From contig NC_089781.1 of assembly GCF_040412425.1 (NCBI RefSeq), forward strand, positions 50,978,727 through 51,042,726: DNA of 64,000 nt, given 5' to 3'. Origin of the DNA: Macrobrachium rosenbergii. Lineage: Eukaryota; Arthropoda; Malacostraca; Decapoda; Palaemonidae. A model generated the notes under the pieces. The model saw nothing but the letters and a program-made list of their open reading frames with translations, made no database searches and was not told the origin of the DNA. This document shows, piece after piece, positions 52,968 to 64,000 of this stretch. Each line of letters opens with the position of its first letter. Position 1 is the first letter of the stretch. The translations under genes and the position numbers were made by a program.

Positions 52968-53715
52968 CCGTGGTGGGGTCCTTTGGCTGGAGGCTGTTGA
53001 TGGGGTGTGTGGGCGTGGACGCCCGCTTTGCTGCCTTCGTGGAGTCCATCATCTGCTGCGCCACCTGATCAGGTCCTTGACTGGCAGGGCCAAAATATGC
53101 CTAAGTTAGATCTTTTAAAATCGGACCTCCAGCAGTAGCTGCCAAGGAAGATCTCCCGACAGGCTGATTTCTTTGCGCCTGCGGGCTGCTGTCAGTCTTG
53201 GGGAGGAGGAGGAGGTCCTGGAGGGCATGCCACGTTTCCAAGAGGTTGAAGTCCTGCCAGAGACCGGCATGGGAGCAGGTCTCGACGAGATGTGGCTTTT
53301 AACTCCTGGAAGGTGGTGGGGCAGCGCCTGATCGTCATTAATCACGGGCGATCTTCTTGTATATCTCCTCTGGGAGGGCTTTGATGGCAATGTCCCCGCC
53401 TTCAACACCTCTCACAGTTAGGCCTGCCATAACCTGGTTCCCCATCCCGACCTCTGTAGAACCAGGATGCTGCGTTTTGATTGGTGAATGGTGGCAGCCT
53501 TATGCTGGGGGCCGCCTTTGGTTGGTCCGTCAGGGGAGTCATCGTGCAGGGTGAGGACACCAGCGTAGAGGAGTGTGCGGGAGGGAGTTGCGTGAGGGAG
53601 GTGTCTGCCTCTGAGAAGTTCGCGGTAATTTGTATGTGGTTGGGAATGTCTATGTCCATGCTCATTCCATGCTCTCACTTGGAGTGTGAGGGAACACTCG
53701 TGTCAATCACAAGAA
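52968..53715 (-). pseudogene. Gypsy gag, best N-terminal copy
   Basis: 53402-53665 encodes MSMDIDIPNHIQITANFSEA, a Pro/Ser/Thr-rich linker, and APSIRLPPFTNQNAASWFYR, the conserved entry into Gypsy gag capsid (the R-L-P-x-F ... W-F block). The remainder (53115-53400) is the degraded capsid part. There is no zinc knuckle and no pol. Confidence 0.65.
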
Positions 53716-53840
53716 ATCAACCGTTAGGAAGTGCCATGGGTCCGCTAATGATGCCGGTGACCTATCAACGAGGGCCTGTAACGCCCGAACGCTTTGTTAG
53801 AGTGCTGTAGTTAGTCCATTAAGGGCGTGGGCTAAAGTAC

Positions 53841-54045
53841 CCGCTTAATGCATTCTCTGTAATGAACATCCCATTTTCTGTGGTGAAAAAACATTCAACC
53901 TTCTCGGTTTTTTCAACCCATATTATTACCATTATTGTGAATTGTATATTTTATTGTCTGTTCAAGTGACCATGCATTATGTACATGTAACGGAGTATTT
54001 TTGTAACACATCAGACATTATTAATCATTATGTTTTCTGTATGTA
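53841..54045 (+). repeat. partial LTR of the 47976 subfamily
   Basis: CCCGCTTAATGCATTCTCTG, AATGAACATCCCATTTTCTG and CATATTATTACCATTATTGT align with 47987-48190. The promoter half is missing. Its orientation is opposite to the adjacent gag, so it is not that gag's 5' LTR. Confidence 0.7.
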
Positions 54046-54750
54046 CAATCACTCAAAAATGTTTTGCAACATGTTCCAGAAGTTTTCGTTCACATAACAG
54101 TAATTTGTTCTTTTGATATTTACAAGGAAATGTAATTTTCTTATTCGACTTTGGTCATTAATCACACGGTTATCAATATAAAAAAGAATGGCGAGTGAAA
54201 AATTCATATTAAGAAAAATGACGAAACATTTTGAAAAATTTCACTTCAGATGATTGGGCAAAAGAGTCAAAGAAGAAACTATATTTCGAATCCAGATAAA
54301 AGCTTATTGACTAATAAAATAATATTGAATAATCATCAATGAAATTATATATAAATAAAGAAAGAAAGAATTCAACCATTATTGTTGTCAAAAACAAAAA
54401 AGAAAAATCTCATAACGTCGTATGTTATCGTGACTCCACATTCGGGCAGGAAAGTTAAACTAAACTGTTGCCACTTGCACGGGATAAGATGCGGCAACGG
54501 ACTCAGCTGCACCACAATCATTAGCTTGCACAAGACTAATGTCTCTATTGTAGATATTTCGGCAGCTTAGCGTAAATAAAACAACCATTTATAGAGGGAT
54601 ACAACAACAGAGAGAACGAGGAAATATGATAAAATCATTGTAAAAAGTGGAGGACCACCCCATTGTTGCATTACTGTTAAGGATCATCATCGGATGATCA
54701 CTGAAGGAGCTCCGCCTAACTCCCCTGACGACTGGTGTTGCTATAAAGAG
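54046..54750. other. non-coding AT-rich DNA
   Basis: No gene recognised. GATCATCATCGGATGATCAC near 54672 is a small palindrome. Confidence 0.4.
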
Positions 54751-54757
54751 AGAACAT

Positions 54758-54898
54758 TATGCTTTCCCCTCAAGTTGCTGCTCAAACCATCCGTAACAGG
54801 CTACATGAGACCAAGATATTATTTCGTCATACTCCTTTAAGTGCAGGAGGACAGGTATTGCTAGTTTATTCAGAACGCAGGCCGCTTATGGGATTTAA
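54758..54898 (+). pseudogene. possible Tc1/mariner transposase scrap
   Basis: The plus strand reads LSPQVAAQTIRNRLHETKIL followed by FRHTPLSAGG. This resembles the second helix-turn-helix of Tc1-type transposases (xVSxxTIRRRLxExGL). Only about 40 residues; no terminal repeats were found. Low certainty. Confidence 0.35.
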
Positions 54899-56470
54899 TT
54901 AACGGAAGTGGTTTCACACAGAGAAATAATAATGATAATAATAATGCAGGTGACCCAAGGTCAATAATACTCTCGGTAATAATTATAATGGATAAATATA
55001 AGTAATGTAAAAAGTAAGTTAACAAGAATTGACATAACAACATTCTAACACATGTGCAAAGAAAACAGATACAAATGAATTAGTAAAAGATATGATATGC
55101 GTTTCTTTACGTATTATTTAGTCTTCCACTTTCTTATCTTCGTTATTCTTCTGTGTCCACAGCGCCTCTCTTTCTTCTTAAATGTCTGTTCTTTGAAGAT
55201 AAATTATCCTAAAGTATTGGTATCTCTCAGGAAGGCATATAGAGACGAGTTCTATAATTTCTTCACTTTAATAATGAACTTTGAATTATAAAAGACTAAC
55301 AAGATCAGTACAAAATTAACATGCTACAGTGGTATAAACGAAATCACTCTTGAGAATTTAGTTTGACTCAGTCTATAGGGGAACACAAAAGCGAGGGGAG
55401 ACATACTCTCCCGGGTGGACACTGCTCGAATCTGCTATTCTTCTGTCACTCTCCAGTCTGTTGAACCTCGATTTCTTGTTATCTGCAATCTAGACCCTTC
55501 TAGTCCTATTGGAAGGATTGAATCTGCAAGGCCTCCCTTCAAATAGTTGATTGGAAGGACTGTAGTGGGTGTGATTCAAATCTCTCCTTAGAGGATTTGA
55601 TTGGAGATGATCTTAGGAGGGTGTGGGAAAGACCCCTGTTTTTAGCATGTTTGATTGGAGGGTGTTGAAGTACATCACTTTGTCTAGCCCCCAATTTCAT
55701 GGAATTTCCATGAAAACGCCTCCTATTGAAGGCGGGGTTATAGAGCTGGCTGATGTTAGCTTTTTGGCTGTGTTGACTCATGATATGGTTAACCTAATCG
55801 CAAGACCACTGCTTCCAACTTTTACGATCGGTTTTATGACTTTAGGCTCATAATACTCACTCACTGTTTTGAGTTCGTGCAAGGGTCTTACTTCGGTCAG
55901 TGTATTTTTAGTTCACGGCAATAACAACAGCTTTAGGCGTTATCATTGTTCTCTCTGCCTCCTTTATTTTTTAAGCTTTTCTCTCTCTCTCTTTCTTTTT
56001 TTTCTACTGTCTACATTTCTCTCTCTCTGTCTCTCTCTTTTCTATCTAATTTCCCTAACTACACTACATCACTCGGTCACGCTATCTCACACTGCCTTCA
56101 GTGTGACAAGAAGAATACAGTTCAACTGGATGACTGTAAAGGCACATATAAAATAAAGTAGTTATATGATTGCCCACCAAGTAACATTAAAAAAAAAAAC
56201 ACAAATTGCACAAACTGTGTCAATGTATTAATGTAAAAAATCAAATCAAGAATATATTGTAGAAAATTCACATATTACATCATGAATCAAAAGAGATATA
56301 CATATACATATATATAATGAATTACCACAGTGTAAAAAAATGGTTAATTGTAATAGTGAATATATAATGCAAACAATAATATGCAAAGAAATCAATAATA
56401 AATCATGTCTATAAGATCACTTTACTTCTTCATTGGCCCTTTTTATTTCTGTTATAATCTTTTCAATATT
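54899..56470. other. AT-rich non-coding DNA flanking the Ty3/Gypsy env element
   Basis: Contains a pyrimidine-rich (CT)n tract at about 55975-56040 and AATTTCATGGAATTTCCATG near 55689. It should hold the 3' LTR of the element to the right, but I could not match it to a second copy. Confidence 0.4.
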
Positions 56471-56478
56471 TGAAATTA

Positions 56479-56838
56479 CTACATGTTGACTAAAATTGCA
56501 AACACTATAATTACAATTACTATTATGGTCAAATTGAACAGAGACAGAATTGATGAAACCTTTTCTTTGTAACAGAAAAACTCATCTACTAATGGTAACT
56601 CTTTCAGTTGTTTTAACTCTAACTGAGATAACTTGAATTCTTTAGCTTCATTAGAGTAGTTCATGTATGGGGCATGTTTTTGGAGTTTTATTTCTGTGAA
56701 AACATGAGGTTCATAATATAATTTATTTGGAATAACTAACTTGCAAGATTTATCAAAAGCATGAACATTACTGAAATTAATTTCAGTACTTATATTATGG
56801 CAGTTGATTGTTGCTGTTCCTGTATTCAGTGAAAACAA
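56479..56838 (-). pseudogene. env-like C-terminal part with membrane anchor
   Basis: The 119-residue stretch ends in a strongly hydrophobic segment (FNLTIIVIVIIVFAILVNM), consistent with a transmembrane anchor near the C-terminus and a very short tail. It lies downstream of the fusion-peptide part and in the same direction, but in a separate frame. Confidence 0.65.
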
Positions 56839-56988
56839 AAATTGACTGTTCTACTAGGATGGAAACAAAATCATGTTTGGATAGTTGTGTACACAAATTT
56901 TTTTCTTGCATTTTGTTTTCAATTATTTCTTGAACACAGGGATAGGCATTAATAGTTTCATAAAGGTTGTCAAGGTTGCAGATGTAGC

Positions 56989-57382
56989 CTACTCCTTATC
57001 CTTCAAAATTATGCAATCCCTTAATTGAACATCAGTAATAAATGACATCATTAGCCCATGTTCTTCTAATGCAAAATTGATGTTGTTGACATTTGAGATA
57101 ATTACATTTTCCTTTATCAACATGGGGAAAGGATGTATGGGCATCAGTACATCTGCATCTTTTTGATTAAATGGTAACACTAAAATAATTTTATTTGTAA
57201 CCACCTTGGTGGCTACCAACTATAGTAAAACCATTACAGCCTTTACCATAGGGGTATAATGCCCTTCTGCCAAAAAAATCATTAATTATGCCCTCTAACT
57301 CCCAGGGAGTAATTAATGTTGGGCTTAATATTCCCTTATGGGCTAACAAAATGGCATTTAATAGATCCTTATGATCTTGCAA
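56989..57382 (-). pseudogene. env-like middle fragments
   Basis: Two overlapping open stretches (57191-57382, 56989-57219) in different frames, with LAHKGILSPTLITPWELEGI and LPFNQKDADVLMPIHPFPML. They sit between the fusion-peptide and anchor parts and keep the order expected for an F-like glycoprotein ectodomain. Confidence 0.55.
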
Positions 57383-57574
57383 GAGAGTTCTGACATCACT
57401 AATAAAAGTAGTTAAATACTGTTGATCTTCTAATTTATTAATTTCTTCACTAACAATTTTGTTAATTGCATTAATGAATACCTTTATTTTTTCTAACTCT
57501 TCATTTATTTAAGTTTTGGAATTTTATTATTCTGTTTAAAACAATGCCTTCTAACCCAATTTTTTCCAACTTAT

Positions 57575-57985
57575 CTATACTATGCGGGCCCTTTCTTTTT
57601 CTACATCAGAATCAGTTGCTACACCAAACAGTTGATTAAGTGCTGTTCCTATAAAAGGTAAGAGGGATCGTTTGGATCTTGTATTTAACACACTTCCTAT
57701 GTCATTTTCTAGTTTTTCCAACAATGGTAAAACACTGTTATTTTCACTTTTTATTATTATGGATTTTAATTCCTTTTGCACATCTTTCAACGTCATTTCA
57801 TTGATAAGCACAGATGTAATGTCTATACTTACGATCCCCAAGTCTTTAATTAGTTTCACAGATCCCTTTTTCTCTAGTAGTGCACCCTTCCGGATCACCA
57901 CCTCGGATGACACATAAAGCAGTGTTATAATAATCAAGAAGAACCGCATGTTTGTATCTGTAAGAATAAGCCTTATCAGGTACAT
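57575..57985 (-). pseudogene. env-like N-terminal part: signal peptide, furin site, fusion peptide
   Basis: A hydrophobic leader begins at the Met near 57950 (MRFFLIIITLLYVSSE). A furin-type site RSKR at about residues 105-108 is directly followed by SLLPFIGTALNQLFGVATDS. This hydrophobic Gly-containing stretch is in the place and style of the fusion peptide of baculovirus F-like / errantivirus env proteins. The frame ends soon after. Membrane fusion is the family's role; this copy is broken. Confidence 0.7.
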
Positions 57986-58043
57986 GAGGTATTTTAATAT
58001 CTACATATATTGTTTATATATATTAGTTCAACACTTTACATAC

Positions 58044-58310
58044 TTATCTTTTTCTTAAGTTATATTTGGGTTCTTCCTTATCTTCTTTCAATAATTTTAT
58101 TTGTTTATTGGACCAAGCGTCTGTTTTTATTGCCTTTACATGTTTGTTATGAACAATTCTTTCTTTGAGATCACTCTCACTTATGATCTTCAGCCTATTT
58201 AATTTTAACACTTCTAATACTCTATAAGGACCATTAAACTTTGGTGACCCTTTTACATTAGGACCTTCTGGAATATGATTCTGAACATATATCTGAGCAC
58301 CTACTACCAT
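58044..58310 (-). pseudogene. integrase C-terminal region
   Basis: GAQIYVQNHIPEGPNVKGSP and FNGPYRVLEVLKLNRLKI match the GPY/F module found at the C-terminal end of Ty3/Gypsy and retroviral integrases. It is separated from the catalytic core by a frameshift. Confidence 0.75.
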
Positions 58311-58439
58311 TTCTGGTTTAGCTGCATTTTTGTCATTGTACTTTGCTTGGACACTCTGAGATTCTTCAAGTCTAGTCCTCGTCTGTTTGATCGTTTCATA
58401 CGTACGTCTAGTTTTCCATGCAATATAGTCATCATAAAA

Positions 58440-59130
58440 TTAAGTATGTCGGGGTGGTGTGGTATCATCTAGTAAAGTATTAGGGAGTCTTTTTTGATAT
58501 CCATATAATAAGTAGTGTGGTGATTCTCCTACTGTTTCATTTACAGTATTATTTATAGTAAACTGTACGTCTTCCAAAGCTAAATCCCAGTCTTCTGTAT
58601 TAGGTTTAACTAAAGTTTTCAGGATATCCTTTATCTTACGATTTGTTCTTTCTACTGCTCCATTTGAACTTGGTTTATATGCTGTTATTTGACATTTATT
58701 TATCTCATAAAATTCACATAGTTTTCTTAAAAGTTCACTAGTAAATTCAGCTCCGTTACCAGAAAGAAGAAATTGTGGACATGAATGTCTCGTAATAATT
58801 CTAGATTTAAGAGCTTCTGCTACTGTAATTGCATCTCTATTTCTTACTGGTACAATCTCTACATATCTTGTTAGATAGTCTAAAAAGACTATTATTTGTT
58901 TATTCCCTCTAACAGTGATAGGAAATGGACCTAAAAAATCCATTGATATGACCTGAAATGGATTCAGCTCCGATGGATATTTTTCAAGTGGAGCCTTTGG
59001 ATTTACGGTACCTTTATTTTTATTACAAACTACACAATTTTGTACAAAGTTTTTGGTATCTTCACTACAATGTGGCCAAAAATAATTTCTGGTTATGATT
59101 CTACTTGTCTTTTTGATTCCTGGATGTCCT
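58440..59130 (-). pseudogene. integrase zinc-binding and catalytic core
   Basis: The zinc part near 59000-59135 reads AGHPGIKKTSRIITRNYFWP and CVVCNKNKG (HHCC). The core reads MDFLGPFPITVRGNKQIIVF (first Asp), LDYLTRYVEIVPV, LLSGNGAEFTSELLRKLCEF, and KPSSNGAVERTNRKIKDIL (Glu). The second Asp of the DDE triad, expected in the S-D-N-G-x-E-F motif, is Gly here (near 58765). Confidence 0.8.
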
Positions 59131-59131
59131 G

Positions 59132-59580
59132 CTAACTTATATGAGTGGGTAGTTCTAAAACTTCTCTGATTAGTGTTTTAGGGATGTATAGACGAGAATA
59201 ACCATTCTTCTCTGTTGGTCTTTTATACAATAATCCATTGATTAAAACAAAATCAGGTTTTAAAGATTCATCTGTCATTAATTGTCCTATTATATGCCTG
59301 ATTTCTGTTTCCATCCCTTGTTGTATTAGTACTCTTTCTAAATCTAAATCTACCACTTAACAGCTAAAAACAAAAAGTATTAGTGATAATACATTTCTCT
59401 GTTTCTTCTTGGGCTCTGGATAATGCATCTGCTAGTGTATTAAATTTTCCTGGGATATATCTGAATTCTGGGGCAAATTCCAACACACTAATGAACCATC
59501 TATTGAACTTCATGTTATTTGTAAAAGTTCTCTTCTTAAACAAATCACAAATGGGTTTGTGATCAGTAAGTACATTGACT
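59132..59580 (-). pseudogene. RNase H end and RNase H-integrase linker
   Basis: 59390-59580 reads, in another frame, NVLTDHKPICDLFKKR and GKFNTLADALSRAQEE, the end of Gypsy RNase H. 59132-59356 holds the linker GLLYKRPTEKNGYSRLYIPK that precedes the integrase zinc domain. Confidence 0.7.
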
Positions 59581-60078
59581 TTAACGTCTTAAGATTATGT
59601 GTCTAAATTTCTTTAACTCCCAGTATAATGCTAAACATTCTCTTTCTATTGTACTATAATTCCTCTTTGCTTCATTAAAGACTCTGCTGGCATAATATAC
59701 TGTTCTCATTCTTGTATTGTTCTTTTGTAATAATACAGCCCCTAGTCCGGTACTTGAGGCATCACAGGCTAAGTACAAGTCTTTGGAGAAATCTGGGTAG
59801 ACTAATACAGGATTCTTGGTCATTTTACTCTTTAGTGTTTGGAAGGCTGTCTCTTGTTCTTTATTCCATTCATATTTGACATCTTTCTTTGTTAATTCTG
59901 TTAATGGTTTGGCTATTGTAGCAAAACCCTTAATGAAAGGTCTATAGTAGCCTACCATTCCTAGGAATCGTCTCAATGCTTTCAAATTTGTAGGAGCTGG
60001 ATATTCAACTATTGCCTTTATCTTGCCTGCTTGCATTCGCAGACCATCTTCACTAATTACATGACCCAAGTATTCCAA
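59581..60078 (-). pseudogene. RT thumb and RNase H
   Basis: MEYLGHVISEDGLRMQ, RRFLGMVGYYRPFIKGFATI, YEWNKEQETAFQTLK, LACDASSTGLGAVLLQ (RNase H catalytic Asp) and RNYSTIERECLALYWELKKF (catalytic Glu) are all in one 165-residue frame. Confidence 0.85.
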
Positions 60079-61083
60079 GGATTTAATTAAGAATTGACAT
60101 TTCTTTAACTTGATTTTTAATCCTGCTCTTCTTAATCTTTCTAGGACTATTTCTAAAGTTTTGAGATGACTTTCTAAATCTTTGCTAAAAATGATAACAT
60201 CATCTAAGTAAACTGCAACATTTTCTATATCCCCAGTATCTGAAGCATTAATCTAACAAATGTTAAAGGAGCCGAAGTGAGTCCAAATGGCATGACTTCA
60301 AATTGCAAGTGTTCTTTGTGTGTGCTGAAGGCTGTGTATGGTTTCGACTCTTCGTCTAAAGGTACTTGCCAGTATCCACTAAGTAAATCTAAAGATGAAA
60401 ATATCTTTGCACCTCCTAATTGAGCTAACATATCTTGAATCACTGGCATTGGCATTCTGTCGGGGATGGTGTTGGAATTTAACTTTCTATAATCTATCAC
60501 GTCTCCAATTTCCATCTTTCTTTGGAACAAGTAGTAATGGAGAATTATATGGAGATTTAGAAGGAATGACTGCCCCATCTTTCTTCATTTCTTCTATCAA
60601 ATTATCAACTATGGGTCTTTGGCTTATTGGTAATCTGTAATTAGGAATAAAGAATGGTTTTGGTCCATCATCTAATACAATTTTATGTCTTAGGACATTT
60701 GTTCTACCTAATTTATCTCCTTCTATAGCTATTACATCTCTGTAATTTTCTAATACCTGCATTAATGTATCTTTGTTTTCTGGAAAATCTGTTTTATTCA
60801 TTTCTTTGCTTAATTCAGAACTTTGACCAGTTACAGAGAGAAATGCTTTTTCTTCTAATGTTAGTAATGGATTGTTAATAGGCATTTCTTTGCAAAAGAC
60901 AATGCCTGCATGTAATATTAGTTTGTTATCTGAGTAGTTTTGTACATAAACTTCACAAGTATCACCCTTCATGTGGACTAAAGAATTATCCATCCTGACA
61001 AAGTCTGGTAACTCTTCATTTAGTAAAAGAACTTCCTTAACTTCTATCTCTTCTTTTCCCCTTAGATGTATTTTCGTTAACAC
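60079..61083 (-). pseudogene. reverse transcriptase
   Basis: 60487-61083 holds YRLPISQRPIVDNLIEEM and SPYNSPLLLVPKKDGNWR. 60225-60578 holds VIDYRKLNSNTIPDRMPM, FSSLDLLSGYWQVPLDEESK and VMPFGLTSAPLTF. The catalytic YLDD (60199-60210) is in a third frame. The frame changes near 60490 and 60235 mean that no single product contains the active site. Confidence 0.85.
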
Positions 61084-62042
61084 TTTGGATGCAAAATTAT
61101 TTGTCTATTTAATATGAATTGTACTTTATTATCATCAGCAGTGCTTACGCAACATATTTCTTCATCTTTTATCTCTGCAAAGTAACAGTGTTCCGCTTCT
61201 ACACTATTTTCTTCAGTTACTGCTATTATATCATTTATATCTACTTTATTTATTTTGTTTAACAAGAATACTTCATTTATTAACTTCCTTTTATTATCAC
61301 AACTTATTACTACATTGCTATAACTATCTGTATTTATCTTTGCATATTTATCATCATAGACGTCTTGTTCTTCGTCAGATTCAGAACTTTGGAGATCACC
61401 ATTATTTATTTCTGGGTCATTTCTTTCTTTGGAGGATATAATTTCTGGATGTGCACATCTTAAATTTCTAGTCTGTAATTGTGGAAATTCCTCCTTTCCA
61501 TTACCTTCAATTTTATTTTGATTGTTCTCTTGACGATAAGTTATTTTATGTATGTCTGCCTCGCTTGTTGAAGTCGTCTCAGACAAACTGATCAGATTTG
61601 GGTGAAACTTTTCTTCTTCAAGCGTAAAGCATACGCTCTTTTTATTATCTTGTGTCAGGTTAATTCTTCATTCTCTGCAATTTAGGATGACCCTACATTT
61701 CTTCATTAATTTAAATGAGAACAACACCTGTGAGGGAAAGAATCTGTCTTCTAGAACTATAAAACTTTCAACACTTTTATGTGATGACAGGTCTATTTCT
61801 AAGTTCACATTTCCTAAACTTTTAATCTGTTTACCCGCTACTCCTTTTATTATTTTGCTTTGACCCTGAATTAGCGTTTCTTTAACGCCTAAGTAATTTG
61901 TTAATGTATGTTTATCAATTATGCTACCTGAATCCATAAGTACAGTACAGAATTTATTATTTATTGGAACTTTAATGATAGGTAAATCCTTTCTGATTAT
62001 TTCTTCTTCGTCCATGGAAAATACAACTTCTTTACTCTGCAA
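61077..62042 (-). pseudogene. protease and linker
   Basis: 61668-62042 contains VPINNKFCTVLMDSGSIIDK, an aspartic protease active-site motif (DSG), and later QVLFSFKLMKKCRVILN. 61077-61586 is an acidic, low-similarity linker between protease and RT. Confidence 0.7.
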
Positions 62043-62150
62043 ATAGGATAAGGTGGATGAACCTTCACTTCCCCTTTTTGCTAATTATTCTACTTTTATA
62101 TTATCTTCTTGAAGGGACTTTCTTGTGGTATTCTGTGTAGGGATAATTTG

Positions 62151-62561
62151 TCATTGACTTGAAGACTTATTTGATGTTGAGCGATTACTGCTTAATTCAA
62201 CTATTTCTTTATTTCCGTCTTGTGTTCTAAACCAGCAATTCTTGGTTAAATGTCCTACTTTCTTACAAACTGTGCAGATTCTAGGTTTTCTACACTCGTT
62301 TGTAAAATGATCGGTATACCCGCAGTTTTCACAGGCTGATTTTGGTCTCGCTCGTTGAGCGGAATAGTTCACTTGGGTTGAATTATTTGTGTTTGATTTT
62401 TGACCATATTTATAAGGTTTTGGAGGTCCACTCTTTGCTTGATTGTATCTTCCTTTCTGATCTGGATTCCATTTTCTTTTAGTATTTTGGGCATATTTTC
62501 CTTGGAAGGTATTTGGTCTATTTCCTACATGTCTGGAATTATCATAGAACTTATTATTCAT
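62151..62561 (-). pseudogene. gag nucleocapsid with two CCHC-type knuckles
   Basis: A basic, Asn/Gln/Lys-rich N-terminal half is followed by CENCGYTDHFTNEC and CTVCKKVGHLTKNC, spaced as two zinc knuckles that bind RNA. In both, the pattern C-x2-C-x4-H-x4-C is intact. Confidence 0.85.
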
Positions 62562-63528
62562 TTTAAAAGTAGGATTATTATTTCTGACTTTCCTTCAATT
62601 TTGTGCTTCTGTTGTTCCCACAAATTCCTTGGAGAGATTTATCTCTTTCTTTTGTATTTCTTCTCTCATTGTCTTCAATGTTTGAAGGCTGGTTTCTTGG
62701 GATAAAGTTTTATTTTTCTGAAAGCCTTCTTTTCCTCTTCTCCAAGGGCATTATATATTGTTCCAAATGACAAGTAATTTCAAACATGTCTTAGCTCAAC
62801 TAAGTTACTGGCACTATCTCCAAACTGAGTCTTATCTCCTATAGTAGGCTAATGCCTGTTTTCTTTAAGTCTTCTGTTATTTTCTCTATTGCATTCTCCA
62901 CGCTTGCGTACAAATTAGCAATTGTTTTATATTGTGGGTTAAAAAATCTAGTTATGTTGTATAAACTGTCAATTTTATTTACTGGTTCCCAGAGTGATAA
63001 ACAAATTTCTTTAAATTCTACATAGTTATTAAGTTTGCTAAAACTTGTGGAATTCAAAGTTTTATGAGCGTCTCCATGTTCTGAGCTGACAAGCAACAAG
63101 GCTTCATTTATTTTAGCTCTTTTATCTGTTATTCCCCCTGAAATTATACGACTATCTGCATCTGCTAGCCAATGGTTTACAGTATAGGATTCGAGTCAAC
63201 TTTTGTCAGGATTTGAATCATCCACCTGTCCACAGAAGTGCGTGGCTGTTGTTATTACGGCCGCTTGATTCATATTTCGAAAATGTAAGGTGCGAGTATT
63301 ATTAGTATTGTTACTATTACTATTACTGTTAGTAGTATCAGAATGATTAACACTATTTTGGTTCTGGTTAGTTGTGTTATTATTATTAGTATTTCCTTGC
63401 ACTACAGTGGAGTGGGAATTTAGTCTTGAAATTCGGCTACGTCTAAGTGTCGGCGGTCTTAAATCATATTGTGAATGTCTAACTGTGTTCAGTAATTCAT
63501 CAAACACTCTTTGCATGGCCACACACAA
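62562..63528 (-). pseudogene. gag N-terminal and capsid region
   Basis: 63196-63528 starts MCVAMQRVFDELLNTV and is followed by an Asn/Thr/Ser-rich low-complexity stretch and FCGQVDDSNPDKS. 62839-63099 holds a helical capsid-like part (YVEFKEICLSLWEPVNKIDS). In-frame stops separate them. Confidence 0.7.
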
Positions 63529-64000
63529 AAAAATTATTCAATTAGAGTACATCAATTATATAAAAAATTGTTATACTGTACCAAAATTAAAAGAATTTGT
63601 CAAATTGTCACAGTAAAAAAGTTAAATTCTCTACTGAGTTCAAGTGCACAAGTAAATTAACCTTTTAAATTCTTCAATACACAAAAAAAATTTCTTATAT
63701 GAAACTGGGCATCATATCATCAAAATTTCATCACAATGAGTACACAGATTTATATATAACTTCTCAAATATTCATCACCAACCGAGTGAAAAAAAATATA
63801 ACTAATTCCCTATCTAAATTATTTACTAAATAATTAATTATCATAGAGAGAGTAATACTGGTATTTATGCAAAAAAGAATTTTATTCACTAGAGAGAGTT
63901 GTTTTAATTTTCAATCTTATAAAAAGATGTAAAAAAAAAATCCTCACTTATTCATACATTTAAAGAGAGAGAACAGTAATTTCATTTCTCGATAACTTAT
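63529..64000. other. AT-rich DNA 5' of the Ty3/Gypsy env element
   Basis: No coding potential. It should include the 5' LTR and primer-binding site of the element, but neither could be assigned. Confidence 0.4.

Larger units (their letters stand above)
56479..63528 (-). mobile_element. degraded endogenous retrovirus-like Ty3/Gypsy element with env (errantivirus-like)
   Basis: Minus-strand order gag, protease, RT, RNase H, integrase, env is that of invertebrate retroviruses and their Gypsy relatives. All genes carry frameshifts or stops; the integrase also has a substituted catalytic residue. LTRs were not identified: the 5' one should lie right of 63528 and the 3' one left of 56479. Composition is much more AT-rich than the DIRS stack. 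Confidence 0.8.

Noticed and set aside
55539..55853. Overlapping open stretches on both strands near 55539-55853
   Set aside because: No motif or homology recognised; codon use gives no preference for either strand. Treated as non-coding.
56160..64000. LTR pair for the Ty3/Gypsy env element
   Set aside because: A short CACAGT..AAAAAA..GTTAA similarity near 56325 and 63609 was the only match found between the two flanks. It is too short and AT-rich to call LTR ends.
1..64000. CRISPR arrays, bacterial operons, rRNA genes
   Set aside because: No regularly spaced short repeats with unique spacers, no Shine-Dalgarno-organised gene runs and no rRNA signature were seen. The window is eukaryotic.

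Overview
This is a transposon-dense eukaryotic window, most likely from a decapod crustacean. The reasons are several diverged families of DIRS1-like tyrosine-recombinase retrotransposons (a group known to be abundant in Decapoda), short TTAGG-type arrays, long (AG)n microsatellites, and one host exon with a clean splice donor whose peptide matches animal Rab18. No bacterial gene organisation, rRNA, CRISPR array or intact host gene is visible. Names D1-D7 below are labels for this window only.

Positions 1-39563 are a stack of DIRS elements, all on the minus strand (gag-like ORF1 at the right, then RT, RNase H, tyrosine recombinase YR at the left). D1 (1-2896) abuts D2 (2897-23726), which abuts D5 (23727-26830). 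D2 is split by D3 (3724-18823). D3 is split by a piggyBac-like TTAA element (4096-12362). That element is split by D4 (5668-12112), the best-preserved copy. D7 (about 27008-39563) carries D6 (27278-33658) inside its internal complementary region (ICR). D3, D4, D6 and D7 show the DIRS1 layout: inverted terminal repeats plus an ICR whose two halves are complementary to the two outer ends. At three joints (D1/D2, D2/D5, D6/D7) the right terminus of one DIRS lies within about 0-30 bp of the ICR right half of another, which suggests recurrent integration at ICRs.

Positions 39564-46900 hold the only recognisable host coding sequence: the first coding exon of a Rab18 GTPase gene (42758-42828, minus strand). 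Around it are a LINE fragment, microsatellites, a hairpin and a solo DIRS terminus. If the gene call is right, later exons lie to the left beyond the window or were not recognisable, so the DIRS stack may sit in or beyond a Rab18 intron.

Positions 46900-54050 are a mosaic of LTRs and gag fragments from one Ty3/Gypsy group (PBS start compatible with tRNA-Trp), rearranged into tandem and inverted copies with no pol seen. Positions 54050-56470 are AT-rich with a possible Tc1 scrap. Positions 56479-63528 carry a degraded endogenous retrovirus-like Ty3/Gypsy element with an env-like gene on the minus strand: gag with CCHC knuckles, protease, RT, RNase H, integrase and a fusion-protein-like env, broken by frameshifts and with an apparent integrase catalytic-residue loss.
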